From: Streptococcus oralis
Lineage (GTDB): Bacteria; Bacillota; Bacilli; Lactobacillales; Streptococcaceae
Direction of reading: 5' to 3'
Length of the DNA: 50,820 bases
Assembly (NCBI RefSeq): GCF_001075875.1
Contig: NZ_JUOS01000029.1
Span: 1-50,820, forward strand
Part shown: in pieces, positions 1 to 8,831 of the stretch
How the letters are laid out: each line of letters starts with the position of its first letter
How positions within the stretch are numbered: position 1 is the first letter of the stretch
Notes under the pieces: model-generated
The model's input: only the letters and a program-made list of their open reading frames with translations
Databases searched by the model: none
Told to the model about the DNA's origin: nothing
Translations under genes and position numbers: made by a program

Positions 1-6
1 GCGGAG

Positions 7-54
7 GTGGGACGACGAAATCGAATTCTAACGAATTACCGATTTCTGTCCCAC
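7..54. repeat. Interrupted inverted repeat at the left window edge
   Basis: GTGGGAC at 7-13 pairs with GTCCCAC at 48-54. The arms continue inward with GAAATCG, AATTC and GAATT, CGATTTC, giving an imperfect stem of about 20 bp. It lies directly after the epuA stop codon on the minus strand. Similar GTGGGACAGAAAT segments are, from memory, common between genes in mitis-group streptococci. It could be part of a dispersed repeat or a transcription terminator, but no clear T-run follows within the window. Confidence 0.4.
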
Positions 55-57
55 TCT

Positions 58-252
58 CTATTTTCCTGTAAATTTTGCGATGAGTTCTTGCCATTTTGCT
101 GGTGCTAAAATAGCCCAAGGATCTTGACCTTTTCCTAGAATACCATAGCCAATCATCAAACCAATAGCAAGAGCTAAGACTCCTAGTAGTAATACTACAA
201 TTACTAAGATTAAGCGACGTAAGACATATTTGGATTGTTTATTCATCTTCAT
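58..252 (-). CDS. epuA: EpuA-like small membrane protein (DNA-directed RNA polymerase beta-like family)
   Basis: A 64-residue protein with a basic N-terminus (residues 1-13), one transmembrane helix (about 14-37, rich in Leu, Val and Ile) and a short outer tail ending KFTGK. Its size and its position directly downstream of murA match EpuA, which in pneumococcus lies between murA and the DNA-uptake nuclease gene endA. endA would lie beyond the left edge. The start overlaps the 3' end of murA by 14 bp, so translation is probably coupled; a second Met two codons later is an alternative start. The family name linking it to RNA polymerase is annotation history and its function is unknown. Confidence 0.75.
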   Translation of the reverse strand: MKMNKQSKYVLRRLILVIVVLLLGVLALAIGLMIGYGILGKGQDPWAILAPAKWQELIAKFTGK

Positions 253-1525
253 CAGCTTCTACACTTACCCGTTCAATCTTAGCTCCTAACTGGGCTAATT
301 TTTCATGAAAACGGTAGTAACCTCTATCTAAATGGACAAGCTTTCCTACAACTGTTTCGCCTTCAGCTACCAAGCCTGTCAAAATCAAGGCTGCACTGGC
401 ACGTAAGTCTGTCGATAGAACTTCTGCACCTTGGAGAGGCTGTCCTCCGACGATACGGGCTGTATCACGGATGATTTCAGAGTGCAAGCCCATACGACGC
501 ATTTCCTCTAAATGTTGAAAACGATTCTCAAATACAGTTTCTACCATAGTTGACTCACCTTGAGCAACGGTCATTAGAGCAGTGAACTGCGCTTGCATAT
601 CCGTCGGAAATCCTGGATGTGGAAGTGTCTTAACGTGAACAGCCTTTAATTTTTCACGTTGAGAACGAATACGAATTCCTTCGTCCTCATCGATGACTTC
701 AACACCCATTTCCTGTAATTTAGCAATCAAGGGGCGATTATGTTCCCAGATAGCATCCAGAATCAAGACATCTCCACCTGTAATGGCAGCTGCTACCATG
801 AAGGTCCCTGCTTCAATACGGTCTTGCACAACATTGTGGGTTGCACCGTGTAGTTGCTCAACACCAGTAATGGTAATAGTTTCTGTTCCTGCCCCCTTAA
901 CTTTGGCACCCATTTTATTTAGGAGAACAGCCAAGTCGACAATCTCAGGTTCACGCGCAGCATTTTCAATGACTGTAACGCCGTTAGCAAGAGTTGCTGC
1001 CATCATCAAGTTTTGAGTAGCACCTACACTTGGAAAGTCCATGTAGATATGTGCACCGTGCAAGCGTTCCGCCTTAGCTTCAATATAACCTGCCGTCTGA
1101 GTAATCTCAGCCCCCATTGCTTCGAGTCCTTTAAGGTGGAGGTCTATCGGACGACTACCGATCGTACAACCACCTGGCATCGAAACTTTAGCGTGACCAA
1201 CCCTAGCCAGGATTGGACCCAAGACTACAATAGAAGCACGCATCTTGCTGACATACTTATAGGGAGCTTCTTCTGTGATATCATCTGTCGCATCCACTTC
1301 AACAATGTTTGCATCTTGATCAAAATTAACTTTCGCATTTAATCCACGAACTACTTGGTTCATGGTAAAGACATCCGATAGGATAGGAACATTTTTTAAA
1401 ACTGTTTTTCCTTCGCTTGCTAAAATAGTTGCTGCAAGCAGTGGTAAAACTGCATTTTTTGCGCCCTCGATGGTAACACTTCCAACCAAACGATTATCGC
1501 CACCTTGAACTACAATTTTTTCCAT
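239..1525 (-). CDS. murA: UDP-N-acetylglucosamine 1-carboxyvinyltransferase (MurA)
   Basis: A 428-residue enzyme of the EPSP-synthase fold. It transfers enolpyruvate from PEP to UDP-GlcNAc, the first committed step of peptidoglycan synthesis in the cytoplasm. The family marks are visible: GAKNA with Lys23 and Asn24 near the N-terminus, and the catalytic Cys120 in [10 protein letters not shown], which is the residue fosfomycin alkylates. Presence of Cys rather than Asp there predicts normal fosfomycin sensitivity. Streptococci usually carry two MurA paralogues; the epuA neighbour points to the copy next to endA. The start has an AAGGAAAA ribosome site 6 nt upstream. It is transcribed with the DUF1146 gene (25-bp gap) and epuA. 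Confidence 0.96.
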   Translation of the reverse strand: MEKIVVQGGDNRLVGSVTIEGAKNAVLPLLAATILASEGKTVLKNVPILSDVFTMNQVVRGLNAKVNFDQDANIVEVDATDDITEEAPYKYVSKMRASIVVLGPILARVGHAKVSMPGGCTIGSRPIDLHLKGLEAMGAEITQTAGYIEAKAERLHGAHIYMDFPSVGATQNLMMAATLANGVTVIENAAREPEIVDLAVLLNKMGAKVKGAGTETITITGVEQLHGATHNVVQDRIEAGTFMVAAAITGGDVLILDAIWEHNRPLIAKLQEMGVEVIDEDEGIRIRSQREKLKAVHVKTLPHPGFPTDMQAQFTALMTVAQGESTMVETVFENRFQHLEEMRRMGLHSEIIRDTARIVGGQPLQGAEVLSTDLRASAALILTGLVAEGETVVGKLVHLDRGYYRFHEKLAQLGAKIERVSVEADEDE

Positions 1526-1550
1526 AGAGTATTTTCCTTCACTTACAATT

Positions 1551-1781
1551 TTAGAATAGCGTTCTAACTGCTTCTTGCCAGAGTTGGTAGAGATTCAAGA
1601 AAAAGGAACTAATCAGATATCCTAAACCGATACTACACAATACTACCAAGAGTCGAACCTTCTTCGCATTATCCTTTGTCACCTTCAAAATTTGATCCCA
1701 TCTGACCAAATCTTTCAAGAGCTGAAAGACTAGGTAGACAAAAAACATATGACTACTAAGGGTAAAAAACAATTGAATCAT
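1551..1781 (-). CDS. DUF1146 (YwzB-like) membrane protein
   Basis: 76 residues with two predicted transmembrane helices (about 3-23 and 44-66) joined by a positively charged loop containing DLVRWDQIL and DNAKKVRLL. The length, the two-helix layout and the position just ahead of murA fit the DUF1146 family of Firmicutes (B. subtilis YwzB also sits beside murAA). The function is unknown. There is no ribosome-binding site: a TGGTATAAT box ends only 6 nt before the ATG, so the transcript probably begins on the start codon. It is the first gene of the DUF1146-murA-epuA unit. Confidence 0.8.
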   Translation of the reverse strand: MIQLFFTLSSHMFFVYLVFQLLKDLVRWDQILKVTKDNAKKVRLLVVLCSIGLGYLISSFFLNLYQLWQEAVRTLF

Positions 1782-1787
1782 TTGCCT

Positions 1788-1796
1788 ATTATACCA
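1788..1796 (-). promoter_or_regulatory. Extended -10 promoter of the DUF1146-murA-epuA operon, predicted leaderless
   Basis: Read on the minus strand this is TGGTATAAT, a perfect extended -10. Six nucleotides (AGGCAA) separate it from the ATG at 1781, so the usual start point seven bases downstream coincides with the A of the start codon. Confidence 0.65.
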
Positions 1797-1837
1797 TCTT
1801 CTTTTTTTCTAAGCTAGTTTAGGGATTCGCCTACTGT

Positions 1838-2875
1838 TTAGGGATTGTTTTTCAAATAGTCAATCGCATCTTGAAGCGTTTTGACTGGAACGATTTTCAT
1901 GTCTGTTTTAATCATTTGAGCTGCTTCTTGAGCTGTGTCATAATTACTCTTGGCATTTGGATTTGCTTTTTTAGCTTCTTCAGTTACTGGATTGTTAGGA
2001 GCAAAGAATACAGTTGCTCCTTTCTTAGCTGCGGCCACAACCTTTTTATCAATTCCACCAATATCACCAACATTCCCATCTCTGTCGATACTTCCTGTAC
2101 CAGCAATGATGCGTCCATTTCGAAGAGTGGGATCTGCAATTTGCGTATAGATGGATAGACTAAACATCATCCCAGCACTAGGACCACCAATGCCTGCAGT
2201 TGAAAACTTGATTGGCACATCACTAGATACTTCTGTTCGGTCAATCAAGCCGATTCCGATACCATTTTTCCCATTTTCCAGAGTAATGATTTTTCCTTCG
2301 GCAGTCTTGACTTTTCCATCCTCCTCATAGGTAACCTTAACCTGATCACCTAGAGTTTGAGAATTAACGTAGTCAACCATCTCCTTGGAGCTCTCAAAAG
2401 TCTTGTCATTCACAGCGGTTACGGTGTCAGCAATATTAAGAACTCCCTTGAAAGTCGAGTTATCTGTTACAGTCAAAACATAGACACCCAGATATTTGAG
2501 TTCAATTTCCTTACCCGCCGTCTTCAGGCCTTGATATTTGGCCATATTTTGCGAAGTTTCCATGTAAAACTGGTTGATTCGCATAAATTCTGTATCTGAC
2601 GAACCACCCGTCATCTCTTTGGCACTATGTATATCCGTAAAAGGTGTTAGCCAGGCATAAAACAAGTCAACCATTCTGGCGTGCTTAACTCCAACCGTCA
2701 CAAATTGGTAGGAACCTTCCTCTTGGTCAGGTTGGTTATTAACTTGTAAAACCTTTCGAATATCTTCAGAAGTTCCTGGCACCTCGATATAATAAGGCAG
2801 GGGCACCGTAAAAGCTATAAAAGTGACAATGAGCCCAATAATGAGATATAAGGGCCATCTAGTTTTTTTCTTCAT
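1838..2875 (-). CDS. sepM: SepM family PDZ/S16 serine protease
   Basis: 345 residues. An N-terminal membrane anchor (about 7-27), a PDZ-like segment (about 125-200, around [10 protein letters not shown]) and a C-terminal Lon-type S16 protease domain. The catalytic dyad is visible as Ser233 in GGPSAGM and Lys278 in GGIDKK, a 45-residue spacing like the Ser-Lys pair of S. mutans SepM, which trims competence-stimulating peptide at the cell surface. Secretion in the same orientation implies the protease faces outward. Whether it processes a peptide pheromone here is inference. The gene overlaps coaD by 17 bp and closes the rsmD-coaD-sepM operon. Confidence 0.85.
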   Translation of the reverse strand: MKKKTRWPLYLIIGLIVTFIAFTVPLPYYIEVPGTSEDIRKVLQVNNQPDQEEGSYQFVTVGVKHARMVDLFYAWLTPFTDIHSAKEMTGGSSDTEFMRINQFYMETSQNMAKYQGLKTAGKEIELKYLGVYVLTVTDNSTFKGVLNIADTVTAVNDKTFESSKEMVDYVNSQTLGDQVKVTYEEDGKVKTAEGKIITLENGKNGIGIGLIDRTEVSSDVPIKFSTAGIGGPSAGMMFSLSIYTQIADPTLRNGRIIAGTGSIDRDGNVGDIGGIDKKVVAAAKKGATVFFAPNNPVTEEAKKANPNAKSNYDTAQEAAQMIKTDMKIVPVKTLQDAIDYLKNNP

Positions 2876-3347
2876 TGTTTAACTCCTCTAGGACAGCATT
2901 TGGTACATACTCACTGATATCTTGACCAAATTTTAATAGTTCTCTCACAGCTGAAGAGCTGATGTGAACATGCTCCGGTCGACTGTGGAGATAGATTGTC
3001 TCCATTTCTCCCGCTAATTTATGGTTGTAAAAATCAAAACTAGCTTCATACTGAAGATCCGTAGCATTGCGTAAACCACGCACTAAGATCTCTGCACCTA
3101 ATCTTCTAGCAACATCAACGACTAATTCATCGTGAGAAGCTATGACTTTGACATTTTTGAGATGTGCTACTGCTTTTTCAACAGTTTTCTTTCGGCTCTC
3201 TATCGGTAAAAAGCCCGTTTTGTGTGGATTATAAAAAATTCCTACATACAATTGATCAAAGAGCTTACTTGCACGCTCAATGAGATCCAAATGTCCATTG
3301 GTCATCGGATCAAAAGAACCTGTAAATAGCCCAATCTTATCTGACAT
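2859..3347 (-). CDS. coaD: Phosphopantetheine adenylyltransferase
   Basis: 162 residues, the usual CoaD length. It adenylates 4'-phosphopantetheine with ATP to give dephospho-CoA, the penultimate step of CoA synthesis. The nucleotidyltransferase signature is near the N-terminus ([10 protein letters not shown], the GH being the ATP-binding H-x-G-H equivalent), and the C-terminal [10 protein letters not shown] matches the conserved ISSTxVR loop. The start overlaps the end of rsmD by 11 bp and the end overlaps sepM, so the three genes are translated from one mRNA. The rsmD-coaD pairing is conserved in many Firmicutes. Confidence 0.96.
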   Translation of the reverse strand: MSDKIGLFTGSFDPMTNGHLDLIERASKLFDQLYVGIFYNPHKTGFLPIESRKKTVEKAVAHLKNVKVIASHDELVVDVARRLGAEILVRGLRNATDLQYEASFDFYNHKLAGEMETIYLHSRPEHVHISSSAVRELLKFGQDISEYVPNAVLEELNNEEKN

Positions 3348-3876
3348 AAACCGTCACCTTACTAATCCCATATATTTTTTCCTTCCAGATGCCCAAACAA
3401 GCGATTTCTTCTGGAAGTTCTACTGATTTATCGGTCTCACATACCACCATGACATCCTCTGAAAAAAGATTTCTCTCTGCCATTTTTTCAATATCTGACA
3501 CGATTTGTTCTTTTGCATAGGGAGGGTCCAAAAAAACAAGATCAAAGACACCATCCACTTGCTCCAATGCGCGACTGGATTCCATTTTCAATAATTGAAA
3601 TTTAGAGGTTTCCTTGGTCATCCGAATATTTTCTGCGACTATATTCTGGGCTCGGCGATCCTTCTCAACTAGGACAGCGCTAGACATCCCTCTTGAAACT
3701 GCTTCAATGGATAACCCCCCGCTACCAGCATAGAGATCTAGCACACGCCCGCCTTCAAAGTAAGGGCCAATCATATTGAAAATAGCGCCCCTAACCTTGT
3801 CTGATGTTGGCCTTGTCGTTTTACCGTCCAGCGTCTTTAAAGGACGCCCACCGTAGATTCCTGATACGATTTTCAT
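3337..3876 (-). CDS. rsmD: 16S rRNA (guanine966-N2)-methyltransferase RsmD
   Basis: 179 residues, typical of RsmD. It methylates G966 of 16S rRNA in the assembled small subunit. The SAM-binding motif [14 protein letters not shown] and the catalytic LDPPY motif (D-P-P-Y of amino-methyltransferases) are both present, as is the family N-terminus [14 protein letters not shown], which supports this start. There is no ribosome-binding site. The only promoter-like sequence, TGGTATAAT, ends 7 nt before the ATG, so the message would be leaderless or nearly so. First gene of the rsmD-coaD-sepM operon. Confidence 0.93.
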   Translation of the reverse strand: MKIVSGIYGGRPLKTLDGKTTRPTSDKVRGAIFNMIGPYFEGGRVLDLYAGSGGLSIEAVSRGMSSAVLVEKDRRAQNIVAENIRMTKETSKFQLLKMESSRALEQVDGVFDLVFLDPPYAKEQIVSDIEKMAERNLFSEDVMVVCETDKSVELPEEIACLGIWKEKIYGISKVTVYVR

Positions 3877-3883
3877 AACGTCT

Positions 3884-3892
3884 ATTATACCA
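3884..3892 (-). promoter_or_regulatory. Extended -10 promoter of rsmD-coaD-sepM, predicted leaderless
   Basis: Minus-strand TGGTATAAT followed by AGACGTT and then the rsmD ATG at 3876. It directly follows the asnA terminator, so rsmD is unlikely to rely on read-through. Confidence 0.6.
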
Positions 3893-3901
3893 AATTCTTA
3901 T

Positions 3902-3934
3902 CAAAAAAAGAAAATCGAACCTTACGGCTCGATT
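3902..3934 (-). terminator. Intrinsic terminator of asnA
   Basis: On the minus strand AATCGAGCC and GGTTCGATT form a stem with a GTAA loop, followed by TTCTTTTTTT. It begins just after the asnA stop codon. Confidence 0.85.
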
Positions 3935-3936
3935 GA

Positions 3937-4929
3937 TTAAAGAATATTTTCGTAAGTATCTCTCACTTCTTGCGGCCAAACACTGGTTTGGACTTCACCG
4001 ATGTGCTTCTTACGAAGCAGGAACATAGCCATACGAGATTGGCCAATTCCTCCACCGATTGTCAATGGGAAGAGTCCATTTAGAAGAGCCTTATGCCATT
4101 CTAAGGTTAAACGGTCTTCGTCTCCTGTGATAGCTACTTGACGACGGAGAGTGTCTTCATCGACACGAATGCCCATTGAAGACAATTCAAAGGCTGCACC
4201 CAAATTATCATTCCAAACAAGGATGTCCCCATTCAAGCCATGATAGCCATTTTCAGACTCAGTTGTCCAGTCATCATAGTCTGGTGCACGTCCGTCATGA
4301 GGTTTTCCATCTGACAATTCTCCACCGATACCAATTAGGAAGACCGCTCCAAATTCCTTACAAATGGCATTCTCACGTTCTTTTGGAGTCAAATCTGGAT
4401 AACGTTCAACCAACTCTTCTGTATGGATAAAGGTAATCTGTTTTGGCAAGATAGACTCAATATCGTAGCGTGCTTCGACCGCTAACTCTGTCAAACGGAT
4501 GGCCTTATAAATCTTTTCTACTGTTTCTTTAAGATAGGCTAGATTGCGTTGTCCGTTTGGAATAACTTTTTCCCAGTCCCACTGATCTACATAGACTGAG
4601 TGAGTCGCATCTAGCGAATCTTCGTCTGGACGAAGGGCCTTCATGTGAACAAAGAGGCCTTCACCCTCGCCAAAACCAAAACGGGCCAAGGTATGGCGTT
4701 TCCACTTAGCAAGGGAATGCACCACTTCATAGGTTTCATCTGGGATTTGCAAAACCTTAACAGAAACTGGATGTTCAATCCCTGAAAGGTTATCCTGCAT
4801 CCCATCCCCAACCTTACTCAAGATTGGTCCTTGCACTTCTACAACTTCTAATTTATCTTTCAAATACTGGGTAAAGGTATTTTTTACAAAGGAAATTTCT
4901 TCCTGTTGATGGATAAAACTTTTCTTCAT
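3937..4929 (-). CDS. asnA: Aspartate--ammonia ligase (asparagine synthetase A)
   Basis: 330 residues, the standard AsnA length. It uses ATP and free ammonia to amidate aspartate to asparagine in the cytoplasm and has the class II tRNA-synthetase-like fold. The family N-terminus ([13 protein letters not shown]), the central [17 protein letters not shown] segment and the C-terminal [14 protein letters not shown] motif are visible. It is monocistronic, with a strong terminator behind it and a TATAAT box at about 4959-4964 followed by AGGAGAG ahead of the ATG. The -35 is weak. No odd features. Confidence 0.96.
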   Translation of the reverse strand: MKKSFIHQQEEISFVKNTFTQYLKDKLEVVEVQGPILSKVGDGMQDNLSGIEHPVSVKVLQIPDETYEVVHSLAKWKRHTLARFGFGEGEGLFVHMKALRPDEDSLDATHSVYVDQWDWEKVIPNGQRNLAYLKETVEKIYKAIRLTELAVEARYDIESILPKQITFIHTEELVERYPDLTPKERENAICKEFGAVFLIGIGGELSDGKPHDGRAPDYDDWTTESENGYHGLNGDILVWNDNLGAAFELSSMGIRVDEDTLRRQVAITGDEDRLTLEWHKALLNGLFPLTIGGGIGQSRMAMFLLRKKHIGEVQTSVWPQEVRDTYENIL

Positions 4930-4990
4930 ACATCTCTCCTTTTGAATAATAAGATGATTATACCCTTTTGCCAGTAAAAATAAAAGTAAA

Positions 4991-5018
4991 AATTAAAAAA
5001 AGAGCTCATTTGAGCTCT
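4991..5018 (-). terminator. Intrinsic terminator of the BI-1 gene
   Basis: AGAGCTC and GAGCTCT form the stem around an AAAT loop, and the minus-strand product ends in TTTTTTTAATT. Confidence 0.85.
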
Positions 5019-5025
5019 AAAAGTA

Positions 5026-5709
5026 TTAATCGTCACTTCCAAAGATACGCAAGAAGCTGAGGAAGAGGTTAATAAAGTCAAGATAGAGGCTAAGCGCCAA
5101 TGAAATTGCCCAACCTGTAGCGACTTGACCATTTGATTCTTCATAAACATAGCGAATCTTTTGGTTATCCCAAGCAATCAAACCTGCAAAAACAAGAACC
5201 ATGACAATACTGATAATGTAATCGAATAGACCACTGTTTAAGAATACATTAACAATCATAGCCAAGATGAGACCTACCAAGGCTCCAATCAAAGCACGTC
5301 CGATACCACTCAAGTCCTTTTTAATCACAACTCCAATAATAGCCATGACAAAGAAGAGAGCTGCACTGGAAATAAAGGCCGTTAGAACCGTTCCTGGTAG
5401 ATAGAGCGACACGATGAAACTCAGTGAAAAACCGTTCACTACTGAATAGATGAGAAACATCGGAAGAGCTGCTGGGCTATTTTTATAAGCCATATTACTG
5501 GCTGCAATGACAAGAGCAACTTCAACTACTCCTGTTACGATTAGCCATATGCGGGCGTTAAACATCAACTGAACAAGAAGGTCTTGGAAGGTTGTTAACA
5601 TTAAGGCTGAAACAAGTGCAGATAAGGCGATCCCAATCCCTACAAAAGCATAGACTTTTGCATAAAATTGATTCAAGCCAGAACGTTCTTGAATAATTGT
5701 TTGATTCAT
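5026..5709 (-). CDS. Bax inhibitor-1 (BI-1/YetJ/YccA) family membrane protein
   Basis: 227 residues with seven predicted transmembrane helices and short charged ends, as in bacterial BI-1 proteins. Members such as B. subtilis YetJ are pH-dependent calcium leak channels, and the conserved acidic pair near the C-terminus is suggested by AWDNQKIR and LYLDFINLF. Some homologues bind the FtsH protease, so a quality-control role is also possible. It is a single-gene unit: an extended -10 (TGTTATAAT, 5742-5750), an AAGGAGA ribosome site before the ATG, and a hairpin terminator behind it. Confidence 0.88.
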   Translation of the reverse strand: MNQTIIQERSGLNQFYAKVYAFVGIGIALSALVSALMLTTFQDLLVQLMFNARIWLIVTGVVEVALVIAASNMAYKNSPAALPMFLIYSVVNGFSLSFIVSLYLPGTVLTAFISSAALFFVMAIIGVVIKKDLSGIGRALIGALVGLILAMIVNVFLNSGLFDYIISIVMVLVFAGLIAWDNQKIRYVYEESNGQVATGWAISLALSLYLDFINLFLSFLRIFGSDD

Positions 5710-5762
5710 ATCTTTTTCTCCTTATGAAATCTTTTTACTGATTATAACAAAAATAAACTATT

Positions 5763-6503
5763 TTAACTCAAATAAAACATGAGTATGCCTGCAGCAATGG
5801 CAACGTTGAGACTTTCCGCTTGCCCTTTCATGCTGATGTGGACCAATTGATCTGCCTGGTCTGTCATGAATTGACTAATGCCTTGACCTTCATTCCCCAT
5901 GACCAAGGCAAAATCTTCTAGCTGAACAAGCTCACGATAATCTTTAGATTTTTGGGACAAAGTAGTTGCTAGAATTGGTAAATTGCCCTTTTTAGCCTCT
6001 TCAACGAATGTTTCAACAGACATGCGATAAATCGGCAAATGAAAATGGCTGCCCTGCATGGATCGGAGAGTCTTCAAGCTATAAATATCTGCTGACTTGC
6101 TTGAAACAATGACTCCTGAAAAACCTGCCGCATCTGCCGTCCGAATCATGGTCCCCACATTTCCAGGATCCTGCACATCTTCTAAAAAGAGATACTTCCC
6201 TTGGCTCAAATCTGGCAACTGGTCCTCTTCCTTTTGAACAATAGCAACGATACCCTGAGGCGTTTGGGAATCTGCTAAATCAAGCAGAATTTCTTCGGTT
6301 ACAAAAACAGTTTGAGGATAGTCTACCAGTTTATCTCCATACTCTGCAAGGGCAAAAATTTTCTCAATCTTTGCACCAGCTTGAACAGCTTCTTCAAACA
6401 AGTGCCAGCCCTCAATCAAGTAAGAGGTTTTCCGATATTTTTTTTGATGTAATTTTTTGGCATTTTTCACCACAGAATTGGCTTTAGAGGTTATAATAGT
6501 CAT
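5763..6503 (-). CDS. SpoU/TrmH-family 23S rRNA or tRNA 2'-O-methyltransferase (YsgA-like)
   Basis: 246 residues from the Met that begins MTIITSKANS. An N-terminal L30e-like substrate-binding region (1-90) is followed by the SPOUT knot with its three motifs: EDVQDPGNVGTMIRTADAAG, ALVMGNEGQGIS, and SLNVAIAAGILMF. These bind SAM and catalyse ribose methylation. The exact RNA target cannot be read from sequence. A frame extension six codons upstream exists but overlaps the promoter. The TGTTATAAT box ends six bases before the ATG, so this mRNA is predicted to be leaderless. It is divergent from acyP. Confidence 0.9.
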   Translation of the reverse strand: MTIITSKANSVVKNAKKLHQKKYRKTSYLIEGWHLFEEAVQAGAKIEKIFALAEYGDKLVDYPQTVFVTEEILLDLADSQTPQGIVAIVQKEEDQLPDLSQGKYLFLEDVQDPGNVGTMIRTADAAGFSGVIVSSKSADIYSLKTLRSMQGSHFHLPIYRMSVETFVEEAKKGNLPILATTLSQKSKDYRELVQLEDFALVMGNEGQGISQFMTDQADQLVHISMKGQAESLNVAIAAGILMFYLS

Positions 6504-6509
6504 AGAAAT

Positions 6510-6518
6510 ATTATAACA
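6510..6518 (-). promoter_or_regulatory. Extended -10 promoter of the SpoU methylase gene, predicted leaderless
   Basis: Minus-strand TGTTATAAT, then ATTTCT, then the ATG at 6503. The box lies between the divergent methylase and acyP genes, and the plus-strand acyP leader passes over it. Confidence 0.6.
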
Positions 6519-6536
6519 CAATCAAGGAGGTTTGGT

Positions 6537-6815
6537 ATGCAAAAGGTTAAAATGATCGCCCAAGGTCGCGTCCAAGGAGTGGGCTTCCGCTGGGGTGTCT
6601 ATACCCTAGCTCTAGAACTAGGTGGCATTACGGGTCGTGTCTGGAATAACGATGACGGAACCGTTGAGATTCTGGCCCAGGCAGAGTCTTCTGCCATTAT
6701 GGCCAAGTTTATCCAAGAAATCCGAAAAGGCCCTACCCCATTCTCTAAAGTAACCTACCTAGATGTGCAAATGAGTAACTTTCCATCTTATTCAGACTTC
6801 AAAGTCGCAAATTAG
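6537..6815 (+). CDS. acyP: Acylphosphatase
   Basis: 92 residues, a complete acylphosphatase. It hydrolyses carboxyl-phosphate bonds in small acylphosphates such as acetyl or carbamoyl phosphate. The signature GRVQGVGFR carries the phosphate-binding Arg18, and GRVWNNDDGTVEI carries the catalytic Asn37. A strong AAGGAGG ribosome site lies 7 nt before the ATG. It reads towards yidC2, 77 bp downstream. That pairing, with a SpoU methylase divergent on the other side, is common in streptococci. Confidence 0.95.
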   Translation: MQKVKMIAQGRVQGVGFRWGVYTLALELGGITGRVWNNDDGTVEILAQAESSAIMAKFIQEIRKGPTPFSKVTYLDVQMSNFPSYSDFKVAN

Positions 6816-6892
6816 GTCTCTAGAACTATTGTATATTTCCCAAAAAAACAGTAGAATAGAAAGGTATAATTTTTAAAGAAGGAATAAAAACA

Positions 6893-7819
6893 GTGAAATC
6901 AATTAAACGAATCGCTCTCTCGGCTATGGGATTGGCTATGCTATTAGTCTTAACAGGTTGTGTCCAGGTTGATAAATCAACAGGACTCCCAATTGGTCCC
7001 GTTTGGGATTTCTTGGGTGCTCCAATGGGAGAAGCTATCAAATACTTCGCCAATGATCAAGGCCTCGGTTTCGGTGTTGGGATCATCATCGTAACCATTA
7101 TCGTTCGCTTGATTATCCTCCCACTTGGTATCTACCAATCATGGAAGGCAACGCTTCACTCTGAAAAGATGAATGCTCTCAAGCACGTCCTTGAACCACA
7201 TCAGACTCGCCTGAAAGAAGCAACAACTCAAGAAGAAAAACTAGAAGCGCAACAAGCTCTCTTTGCTGCCCAAAAAGAGCACGGCATCAGCATGTTTGGA
7301 GGCGTGGGATGTTTCCCTATCCTCATTCAAATGCCTTTCTTCTCTGCTATCTACTTTGCTGCCCAACATACTGAAGGAGTCGCCCAAGCAAGCTACCTAG
7401 GAATTCCTCTAGGCTCACCTAGTATGATTTTGGTTGCCTTTGCTGGTATCCTTTACTATCTTCAATCACTCCTTTCTCTTCATGGAGTTGAGGATGAAAC
7501 TCAAAGAGAACAAATCAAGAAGATGCTCTATATGAGTCCTCTCATGATTGTCGTGTTCTCTGTCTTCTCACCAGCCAGCGTTACACTTTACTGGGTTGTC
7601 GGTGGTTTCATGATGATCCTTCAACAATTCATCATCAACTACATGGTTCGTCCACATCTTCGTAAAAAAGTACGCGAAGAATTTGCTAAGAACCCACCAA
7701 AAGCAAGTAAAACTTCAGCTACTCGTAAAGATGTAACCCCTGAACCAGTCTCTGCTATCACAACTTCTAACAAGAAGAAAAACAAAAAACGCAATTCTGG
7801 CAAACAACATTCTAGATAA
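6893..7819 (+). CDS. yidC2: YidC2-type membrane protein insertase lipoprotein
   Basis: 308 residues, starting at GTG with an AAGAAGGA ribosome site and a GGTATAAT -10 at 6862-6869. The N-terminus is a lipoprotein signal with lipobox LTGC (Cys23). Five transmembrane segments of the Oxa1/YidC/Alb3 fold follow (about 60-80, 130-155, 175-195, 210-230 and 235-255). The C-terminal tail (about 260-308) is strongly basic (KKKNKKRN), a mark of YidC2 rather than YidC1; that tail contacts ribosomes and lets YidC2 act with translation like the SRP route. The protein inserts and folds membrane proteins. Confidence 0.93.
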   Translation: MKSIKRIALSAMGLAMLLVLTGCVQVDKSTGLPIGPVWDFLGAPMGEAIKYFANDQGLGFGVGIIIVTIIVRLIILPLGIYQSWKATLHSEKMNALKHVLEPHQTRLKEATTQEEKLEAQQALFAAQKEHGISMFGGVGCFPILIQMPFFSAIYFAAQHTEGVAQASYLGIPLGSPSMILVAFAGILYYLQSLLSLHGVEDETQREQIKKMLYMSPLMIVVFSVFSPASVTLYWVVGGFMMILQQFIINYMVRPHLRKKVREEFAKNPPKASKTSATRKDVTPEPVSAITTSNKKKNKKRNSGKQHSR

Positions 7820-7824
7820 AAAAT

Positions 7825-7856
7825 AAAAGGCTTAGCTTAAATGCTGAGCCTTTTCT
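7825..7856 (+). terminator. Terminator of yidC2
   Basis: AAAAGGCTTAGC and GCTGAGCCTTTT form a stem of 12 bp with one G-U pair around TTAAAT, followed by CT. The A-rich flank makes it usable in both directions. Confidence 0.85.
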
Positions 7857-7863
7857 ATAGTCG

Positions 7864-7897
7864 AAAAGAGGCTGAGAAAAAATTCCCAACCTCTTCT
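7864..7897 (-). terminator. Terminator of pflA
   Basis: Minus-strand AAGAGGTTGGGAA pairs with the downstream CAGCCTCTTTT, lying just beyond the pflA stop. With the yidC2 hairpin it separates two convergent genes. Confidence 0.7.
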
Positions 7898-7903
7898 TTC
7901 ATT

Positions 7904-8698
7904 TTATCCATGTACACGTTTCATGTAATCTTGATAGCTTTCTGTATCCATTAGTTCCTTAGCATTCTTGACGCGATCTGCTGTTGGAGGTTTAACTCCT
8001 TCAAGGGAATATGGAATCCCAAGTTCACGCCATTTGAACTCACCCATAGTGTGATAAGGCAAGATTTCAAACTTATCAACATTTTTGAGAGTTTTTACAA
8101 ACTTACCAAGTTCAATCAAATCTTCATCGCGGTCTGTCAAACCAGGTACGAGAACATGACGAATCCAAACTGGTTTACCGATTTCTGACAAGTATTGAGC
8201 ACATGCCAAGATATTTTTGTTGGTTTGACTAGTCACAATCTTGTGTTGTGCTTCGTTGATTTCCTTGATATCAAGGAGTACCAAGTCTGTAACAGCCATC
8301 AATTTGTTGAATTTTTCTAGATAGCGTGGTTTATTACGGAATGGAAGAGCACAAGTATCCAAGGTACAGTGGATACCTTTTTCTTTTGCCTTAGTAAAGA
8401 GGGCAATCAAAAAGTCAATCTGAAGTAGCGCTTCTCCACCACTGACTGTAATACCACCTTTTGTCCCCCAGAAGCCACGATAACGGAGAGCTTCTTCTAG
8501 AACATCGTCCACTGTTCGTACACGAGATTTATTTGTTTCCATAGCCCAAGTATCTGGGTTATGGCAATATTGGCAACGCATCTGACAGCCTTGCAAAAAG
8601 ACAATAAAACGAATCCCAGGGCCATCTACCGCCCCAAAACTCTCTGTCGAATGCACCATTCCTGTCACTTGTCCATAGTCAATTATTTCCTCAGACAT
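7904..8698 (-). CDS. pflA: Pyruvate formate-lyase activating enzyme
   Basis: 264 residues. A radical-SAM enzyme that installs the glycyl radical on pyruvate formate-lyase, needed for mixed-acid fermentation without oxygen. The iron-sulfur site is visible as Cys38, Cys42 and Cys45 (CQMRCQYCHNPDTW), with the GGITVSGGEALLQ motif for SAM binding. It is a single-gene unit here, with pflB elsewhere. Upstream, a TGGTATAAT box is followed by a near-consensus CcpA site between the start point and the ATG, suggesting carbon catabolite control by roadblock. Confidence 0.95.
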   Translation of the reverse strand: MSEEIIDYGQVTGMVHSTESFGAVDGPGIRFIVFLQGCQMRCQYCHNPDTWAMETNKSRVRTVDDVLEEALRYRGFWGTKGGITVSGGEALLQIDFLIALFTKAKEKGIHCTLDTCALPFRNKPRYLEKFNKLMAVTDLVLLDIKEINEAQHKIVTSQTNKNILACAQYLSEIGKPVWIRHVLVPGLTDRDEDLIELGKFVKTLKNVDKFEILPYHTMGEFKWRELGIPYSLEGVKPPTADRVKNAKELMDTESYQDYMKRVHG

Positions 8699-8712
8699 AT
8701 CGTTACCTTCCT

Positions 8713-8742
8713 TGAAAACGTTTTATAGTCTTTATTATACCA
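8713..8742 (-). promoter_or_regulatory. pflA promoter with a cre-like site downstream of the start point
   Basis: The -10 is TGGTATAAT (8734-8742, minus strand). TGAAAACGTTTTAT at 8713-8726 on the plus strand matches the core of the catabolite-responsive element (TGNAANCGNTNNCA) at most positions and is nearly symmetrical. It lies about 9-20 nt into the transcript, where bound CcpA would block elongation. Confidence 0.6.
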
Positions 8743-8831
8743 TGACTGAAAAGAAAAACCACAGATTTTGCCTATTTTTTAGAAAACAATCTGTTTTTCA
8801 CTTTCAACTTTCATGATTTTCAAAATATTTA

